This document shows positions 58,390 to 64,000 of a DNA stretch of 64,000 bases, piece after piece. Within the stretch, counting starts at the first letter, position 1, and every line of letters starts with the position of its first letter. A model generated the notes under the pieces. It was not told where the DNA came from, did not search any database, and worked only from the letters and a program-made list of their open reading frames with translations. Source of the stretch: Eucommia ulmoides. Taxonomy: Eukaryota; Streptophyta; Magnoliopsida; Garryales; Eucommiaceae. Location of the stretch: the NCBI GenBank assembly GCA_016647705.1, contig CM028335.1, positions 6,464,579 to 6,528,578 on the forward strand, given 5' to 3'. The translations under genes were made by a program, and so were the position numbers.

Positions 58390-58515
58390 TTTTTTTTTTT
58401 TTCAAAAAATAAAAAATAAAAAATAGTTGTACTTACATTTGCCATTTGACACCTTGAATTATCAAATAGGATAAAGAGTTTGTTAAAATTTAGGTTAATT
58501 ACACATTGATTCTTA

Positions 58516-58926
58516 GGGTCTGATTGTTTTGGTGGAAGATAGATGGATAAAAAAATAGCATGAAAAATGTAAAAAATTAAAATTGTTTTGTGTGGAGGAA
58601 AAATAAAATAAAAAAGAAAAAGCACAATTTTCAAAGTAATTTTTTGTCCGTATTAAATGGGAGAAAAATGAAAGAGTATAAGGAAGAGTTTTTCAATAAG
58701 ATGATGAAATTATAATTATGCTCTAAGGAATAGAATCTTCAATTTATTTTTATAATATATAAGGATAAAATAATAAATTATATTAGAATGAATTATGTTA
58801 TTTTATTTTATTTTTCTTCCTTAACTAAACAATACTAGGAAATATAATTTTCCTTTCACAATGAATAAAAATATTATCCTCTCATATTTTTTTCTCTCTT
58901 TTTCATCCTCCCAACCAAACTTACTC
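58516..58926. mobile_element. Tourist-like MITE in TNL intron 1
   Basis: The ends GGGTCTGATTGTTTTGG and, inverted, GAGTAAGTTTGGTTGGG are flanked by TTA on both sides (58513-58515 and 58927-58929). It is 411 bp and non-coding. The GGGTCTG-TTTGG terminus is typical for plant Tourist elements. Confidence 0.7.
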
Positions 58927-59013
58927 TTAAAGTTATTGTCTTAACTTTTAAATTTTACCAATAAAGTGGGTGAGATTTCAAATCATATTCAATTTAATCA
59001 GTTATCTCATCTT

Positions 59014-60558
59014 TGATGTAGGAAAAATTTGCCAACCATTGAGCTTCACTACGTGGTAGGTTGACCCTTTTCAAAATTCACCTCACTTGTGAATGGCATC
59101 GTGAGTCCATCTGTGGGGGGTTTCGCAGAACTCCGACCAAGGACAAAGGAAGGTCAAGTGGACCTGTTGACCTCATTGCAGAGCCCCAACCTCGTGGTGC
59201 TGAGCTCATATGGACTTGTCTTGGCGATTGTCCACTCTCGTTGCAAACTTATGTTTGGCCAAGCTCAGGTGACCCTTGACGTGGCCGAGCTCCAACCTTA
59301 GAGTGGAATCCTTACAAGGCCTTTCATGACCTGGACAAGCTCCGAGCTCAAGGTGGCCCATGACCTAGTCGAGCTCCGAGCTCATGGGAGCATTATCATG
59401 TGGCATTCTATGACTTGGCCGAGCTTCGACCTCATGACCTGGCCGAGCTCCGATCTCACGACCTAGCCGAGCTCTAACCTCAGAGTGGCATTCTCAAAGG
59501 GCCTTTCATGACTTGACCAAGCTTCGAGCTCAAGGTGCCATCCTCATGTGGCCTTTGTGACTTGGCCAAGCTCCGACCTCATGATCTTGTCCAAACTAGC
59601 CCCCATCTCCTTGGAAATCAACAGTTGGCTGAGCTTCGAGCTCCTTATGCTTCTAGTCCCTTAACGTGAAGATCCTTTTGACGTAGCCAAGCTCCGACCT
59701 CATGATCTAGCCAAGTTTTAACCTCATGATCTTATCTAAAATATCCCCCATCTCCTCGTAAGTCTACTGTTGGTCGAGCTCTGAGCTCTTTGTGCTAGGA
59801 GCCCCTCAATATGAATACCCTTCTAATTTGGCCAAGCTTGTTAATACTAAGTCAGTTAAATCATCTGAGCTCGAGCTCCCGAGCTACCTTTGCTCATTTT
59901 TCTTGGCAACAAACCTCCAATGATCTGGCCGAGCTCAGAGCAACGATCCCCGCCCAACAGTCAGAACTGAGAAGTTCTCCACCAAGACGTCTATGCTGGC
60001 ATCCAACCAACGATCTCCGACCAGAGATCTCTTACTCTATCAAGGAAAGTTCCATCACCCCCGTGGGCTAAACTCGAACTCCTAAATTACTTGGGTCATT
60101 TATGGGCTCTTTTGGATGTGTCGAAAAACAAGGCCCAAAAACCTAATCACCTTACGTGCCCGTTCATTGATCAAGCATTGAGTTATCTTAATTAACCACA
60201 CTCAGAGCCCTGATTCTGCAGCACTAATTGTGCTCATCTCCTATAAATACTTAGGCATTCAATGCCCCAGGTAACGCTCATTTGTTCAATTGAAGCATAC
60301 TGAAACATTTTTCTTCGAGCTCTTACTCTCACGTTAAAGGAACTTCACTAGGCACAAAGTGGGTCTTTATGTAGGCACTAGCTCTAGACTTCAGCTCAAA
60401 TTTTGTAAAGAGTTGATCGTTGATCGTGGAGTGCTTAAGGACCTAAGACCCCAACCCTTGAACTCTAGACTCAACACCTTACCTCACCTCAATAAGAAAT
60501 TTACACGTAGACTCTGACTAAACCAACTCGAGGTGTTTACCAATTTTAAACACCAACA
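59014..60558 (+). mobile_element. Probable solo LTR (1545 bp) in TNL intron 1
   Basis: It starts TGATGTAGGAAAAATTTGCC and ends TTTAAACACCAACA. The flanking 5-mers ATCTT (59009-59013) and ACCTT (60559-60563) match at 4 of 5. A TATA-type box CTCCTATAAATACTTAGG lies at about 60238, placing it in plus orientation. Between about 59270 and 59840 it carries degenerate tandem units built on GGCCGAGCTCCGACCTCATGAC. The borders are inferred from the TG...CA ends, so the call is moderate. Confidence 0.6.
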
Positions 60559-60744
60559 ACCTTGAATTTGCAAACCACAGGCATTTTAAACAAATTTCAT
60601 AAGTTTGAAATATTTTTACTTTGGTCCTTCATGTGGAAAATTTTTGCTAAAGCCATAGGACCAAATTAGAAATATTTGAGACTTAGAAAATTCAACTGGA
60701 AAAAAAAAATAAAAATAAAAAATCATGAATCAAATTGAAAATAA

Positions 60745-61163
60745 GAGTTTTTTACCGAATAAATATTATTTTTTTAAAAAAATTATTGACAACGAGTATC
60801 TTTCAACTTATTTAGGGGACACGAGTTTCGCGGTATTCCGAACGCCGGGATCAATTTTTTTTTTTAATTGAATGGTCCCGGCGTTGTGAACGCCGAGACC
60901 ATTTGAATATTAACGGCACATCACCGTTTCTTCAAAACGGTGATGTAGAGTTTGTTGGTAAAGTCCCGGTGTTGTTAACAACGGGACCAAAAAACTATAA
61001 TTTTATGACCAGCGAGAGAGAGAGAGAGAGAGAGGGGGAGAGGAGAGAGAGAGATGAATTAAGTGGGTTCAAACTTGATAAGTTTTTTTGACATTTTATA
61101 CCCCTAAAGTTTGACCATTATTTATTTTATTTTTTAATTAAAATTAGACATTTTTTTTTTTTT

Positions 61164-61196
<33 letters not shown>

Positions 61197-61729
61197 CGTT
61201 TTTTTATAAAACAATCTTTTTACTTGAATTCAATAGAAAATAAAAAAAAAAATAGTTGAATTTTTTAATTCAACTATTTAAAAAAATCGACAATATTCGA
61301 ATCCAAATCAATAAATTTTCAAAAAGAATTCAAGTGAAATTCAACTACTTTTACTTCAAAAATTCATATGAAATTCAACTATTAAAAATATTTCAATTGA
61401 ATTTAATTTCAATTAAATTCAATTGAAATTGAATTGAATTGAATTGAAATTAAATTAAATTAAAAATATTTTATTATTTCTCTCTCGCTAGTCATGAAGT
61501 TGTAGTTTTTGGGTCCCAGTGTTAACAACACCGAAACTTTACCAACAAACGACACATCACCGTTTTGATATTTGAATGGTCCCGATATTCACAACGCCGG
61601 GACTGTCCAATTAAAAAAGAAATTGATCCCGATGTTCAGAACATCGGATATTTGTGTCCCATAAATAATTTGAAAGATACTCGTTGTCAGTAATTTTTTT
61701 TAAAATAATATTTATTCGATAAAAAGCTC
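60745..61729. mobile_element. Foldback element with arms of about 280 bp in TNL intron 1
   Basis: The left arm (60745 to about 61025) and the inverted right arm (61729 to about 61465) match closely: GAGTTTTTTACCGAATAAA / GAGCTTTTTATCGAATAAA, then TTGACAACGAGTATCTTTCA / CTGACAACGAGTATCTTTCA. Further in are repeated CCCGGCGTTGTGAACG-type words. The centre is GAGA repeat and AT-rich sequence. No target duplication was identified. Confidence 0.78.
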
Positions 61730-61758
61730 ACATGCTTTATGTATAGAGAGAGATTTAC

Positions 61759-62260
61759 CCGCTCGCAACATTTCGCAGATCCCAGCCGGATAAATTCGTA
61801 GCAACAATTAGGGCCTCTCTCCACCGCTTTACCTTCTCCTTATCCCCACGAGTCGCTTCTGGTGTCTCTCCATTGCCATTCCATAACTCCCCGTTTGGTG
61901 TCGCACCACCGACGGATCGATATCGTAGAACAACGGACGAACCAACTAATTCACGCTTCCCCTACACTTGAGTATTTCGACGAGCTCGTTCAGGCACCAG
62001 CTCGAGGAGGCGAAATTCTTCGAGAAGACGACGATCAAAATCCTTGATTTTCCGATCTCTTTCACGATTTTCGACCAGATCTCTTTTCCTTTTGGTAGCC
62101 CTTCGTCTTTAAACGTCCGGACACCGGCGTTAACCAAAGCAATGTAGAGGTGGCTGGTGAAGCTGTTATGAGTGTCTTCGCCTCTGAAACTCAGGAAAAC
62201 GTCGTGTTTCCAGCTTGAATTGGGAGAAGGTGAGGAGGAGGAAAATGCATCGGAGGCCAT
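61759..62260 (-). pseudogene. TNL exon 1 (TIR domain), one stop and one frameshift
   Basis: The likely start is ATG 62260 (MASDAFSSSS), giving WKHDVFLSFRGEDTHNSFTS and then LYIALVNAGVRTFKDEGLPK, the TIR-1/TIR-2 motifs. SSWCLNELVEIL follows, containing the catalytic-Glu region of plant TIRs. A TAG (61948-61946) replaces an expected Gln codon before L-V-R-P-L-F-Y-D-I-D-P-S-V-V-R. A frameshift near 61843 precedes K-R-W-R-E-A-L and L-S-G-W-D-L-R-N. Donor GTAAAT follows at 61758, and the exon ends fit exon 2 in phase (GG|G). An upstream in-frame ATG at 62329 would add 23 residues without TIR features. Confidence 0.9.
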
Positions 62261-63147
62261 GGACAAGCGCACGTCGAACTGGACTCGACGGAATGATTGA
62301 TCGAAAGTTTGAATTGGGACTTTTTTCACTCGGAATTAATAGAATGTTGGAAGAACGACTTTGCGAAGTGACCGCCATTGTGAAAATGGCAGAAGGAAAA
62401 AGGAATATTCCAGCGAAGTTCAAACTATATGATCTTTAGGAACGATGACCTCTTAGACGTAAAGACTTGAGGAAGTAATTTTTACGTTCTCAAAATTGAC
62501 TTTCGAATGTTCTATTCCTTAGTTCTCTCTCTCTCCCCCCCTCCTTAGACGTAAAGACTTTTGGAAGTAATTTTTACTTTCTACCATCTCGTCGACCACG
62601 ACTACTTTGTCGGTCACCACCACTCATTTGCTACCACCATCACCACCACTGAACACTACCGCCTGTTGCCGCCACCCACCAACCACCACCATGCCATTGG
62701 CCACCATACATTTAAAAGGAAAAAAAAATGTTGCAACCGAACATGTTTCTTATTTTTGTTTTCATAAATTAAAAGAAGCGAATTCAAAACAATGGTCATT
62801 AGTAAACATGTGTCTATTTCCAAAATACTCTAAAATGAAAATAAAATTCTCATCTCATATCATTTCAGTTTATTGGAAGTAAAAACAAAAATACTACCCA
62901 CTTAAAATATTTTATATATAAATTGGAGACTAAAATGCCACACTTAGGCCCCCTTCTTGATAAGCTAGTCGGTTCTAATCAAAGTAATTTATTCTTGGTA
63001 GAATGGCCACAAATAACATCATAATCACCCAGTAAATAATACGGTCACCAAGGAAAAGTAAGGGTAAAAATGCAGGTATTATCTTGAAACTTGATCTTGA
63101 AAAGTCATAAGATAGGGCGAGAAGAGAATTTTTTAAAGAAACATTGA
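62261..63147. other. Upstream region of the TNL pseudogene and spacer
   Basis: No gene is recognised. A roughly 40-bp direct repeat (TTAGACGTAAAGACTT...GGAAGTAATTTTTAC) lies at about 62451-62488 and 62545-62580 with a CT-rich tract between (62520-62544), followed by CACCAC-rich DNA (62600-62700). Confidence 0.5.
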
Positions 63148-63273
63148 GGTGGCGTTTGGTAATATTTCTGTTCCTATTCCATGTAGTGGGATGAGAATGA
63201 AATAGGATGGGATGGGATGAAATGAGAATTTTGTTTCCTTCTTGGGAACAAAATCGTGTTTAGTAACGATTTT

Positions 63274-63304
<31 letters not shown>

Positions 63305-63747
63305 TTGTTTTGAGAACATTTTTTTTTGTTTTGGCCGGACGGCGGCGGCGGCGGTTGGACAGTGACTGGAGGGTGGTTGACGGTGGCTGGCCGGTGGCTG
63401 ACGATGGTCAGCGTCCGACACCAGAAGTTGCCAGACGGTGGGCGGCCGGCGATGCCGTAGGTGACCGGCGACGGTTGCCGGAGATGGCTGCCGGCGGCGA
63501 CAGACGATGGTAGACGGCAGATGAACAGTGGCAATGGTCCTCTTTAATTTTTGGGAATGAGATAGGAATAATGAGAAATAATTTTTTTTTATTTCTCATT
63601 TCTTAAGAAAAAAGTGGGCATAATTCTCAAATGGGAATGAAATGAAAACGGGAACAAAAATTAAGAAACGCCATTCCCAAACAAAAATCCCAAAAATTTA
63701 GGAATGGGATGAGAATTTTTGAAATGGAACGGTTACCAAACGGGACC
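63148..63747. mobile_element. Tourist-like element (600 bp)
   Basis: The ends GGTGGCGTTTGGTAA and, inverted, GGTCCCGTTTGGTAACC resemble PIF/Harbinger MITE termini. The flanking trinucleotides are TGA and TTA, an imperfect duplication. Inside are imperfect inverted GAATGAGA/TCTCATTTC words, a poly(A) run (63279-63304) and a GGCGGCGG-rich centre (63340-63520). The open frames here are low-complexity translations. Confidence 0.6.
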
Positions 63748-63872
63748 TTATTCTTTAGCTTCCCTAATAGTTGGATCAACCTTATTATGAGTTTGTCAAA
63801 GTTTCATCCTTAGTCATTTTTTGGAATGGAGAACCTTCGGAAGAATTCAAACCCTCAAGGGTCTCAAGTAGG

Positions 63873-64000
63873 CACTACAACAAAAATTACTTTTGAGGAC
63901 ACCTAAATGTGTCCTAATATATGTTCTTTTGGGACACATTATGTATTGAGACAATTCAAGAATGTGTCCTATAAAATATTGTCCCAATAACTTATAAAGA
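63873..64000. mobile_element. CACTA (En/Spm) transposon terminus, cut by window edge
   Basis: CACTACAACAAAAATTACTT at 63873 is the standard terminal inverted repeat of plant CACTA elements. It is followed by repeated subterminal GTGTCCT / GGACAC words (63896, 63917, 63936, 63968) in both orientations. The other end is outside the window. Confidence 0.8.

Larger units (their letters stand above)
53061..62260 (-). pseudogene. TIR-NBS-LRR (TNL) resistance gene, pseudogene, six recognisable exons
   Basis: Intact TNLs are intracellular immune receptors: an NADase-type TIR domain, an NB-ARC nucleotide switch, an LRR sensor and a C-terminal C-JID. On the minus strand all parts occur in order: TIR 62260-61759, NB-ARC 58052-56948, linker 56859-56584, LRR 56521 to about 56105 and about 54145-53736, C-JID 53606-53061. 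Exon lengths (about 500, 1105 and 276 bp) are usual for TNLs. Damage seen: TAG and a frameshift in TIR, TAG and TGA in NB-ARC, a probable donor change (AT for GT) at 56947-56946, a probable acceptor change (AA for AG) at 56523-56522, deletions in LRR and stops in C-JID. Intron 1 is 3.7 kb and filled with repeats. Confidence 0.9.

Noticed and set aside
1..64000. CRISPR arrays, operons, bacterial-type promoters or terminators
   Set aside because: The window is plant nuclear DNA; the repeat structures are microsatellites, TIRs and LTRs, with no regularly spaced repeat-spacer units.

Overview
This window looks like nuclear DNA from a eudicot. It is AT-rich, contains plant LTR retrotransposons with initiator-Met-tRNA primer sites, plant MITE-type elements, a group-4 remorin gene with spliceosomal introns, and a decayed TIR-NBS-LRR (TNL) resistance gene, a class missing from monocots. 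I cannot name the species. The only gene that reads as intact is the remorin. Everything else is mobile DNA, its remnants, or gene fragments.

Layout. 1-2044: the end of a hAT-like element, AT-rich spacer and a decayed hAT transposase (minus strand). 2045-16754: a Ty1/copia element (copia-1) with 157-bp LTRs and a perfect 5-bp target duplication (AATGG). A large-LTR Ty3/gypsy-type element (6009-15298, TSD CCTTT) sits inside its pol gene, and 390 bp of copia flank is duplicated inside that inserted element. 16755-22743: a kinase 3' fragment, spacer with a foldback element, an SMP-30-like fragment, a cluster of CACGTG motifs and a hAT-like MITE. 22744-34807: the remorin gene, two exons separated by an 11.3-kb intron. 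The intron holds a tandem duplication and a second copia element of the same family (copia-2, minus strand, TSD ATTTG). The second arm of the duplication preserves the empty site.

35535-43463: a third, related copia element (copia-3), broken by a reverse-oriented solo gypsy LTR (TSD CTTAC) and a 550-bp hAT-like MITE (TSD GGTATTAT). 45252-48678: a long-TIR Mutator-like element with a perfect 9-bp TSD, itself carrying a 1.1-kb solo LTR (TSD ATTCA). 48838-52664: a possible second long-TIR element carrying a Tourist-like MITE, followed by a foldback element. 53061-62260: a TNL pseudogene on the minus strand with recognisable TIR, NB-ARC, LRR and C-JID exons. Its introns contain a TRIM-like tandem LTR cluster, a Tourist-like MITE, a solo LTR, a foldback element and a 182-bp inverted copy of the start of the NB-ARC exon. 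62261-64000: spacer, another Tourist-like element and the first 128 bp of a CACTA transposon.

The most unusual structures are the hairpin-forming inverted duplication of the NB-ARC exon, the duplicated flank inside the nested gypsy element, the recombined remorin intron, and arrays of ACGT-core/TTGAC motifs in the leaders of all three copia copies. All calls come from reading the sequence; no database search or alignment program was used.
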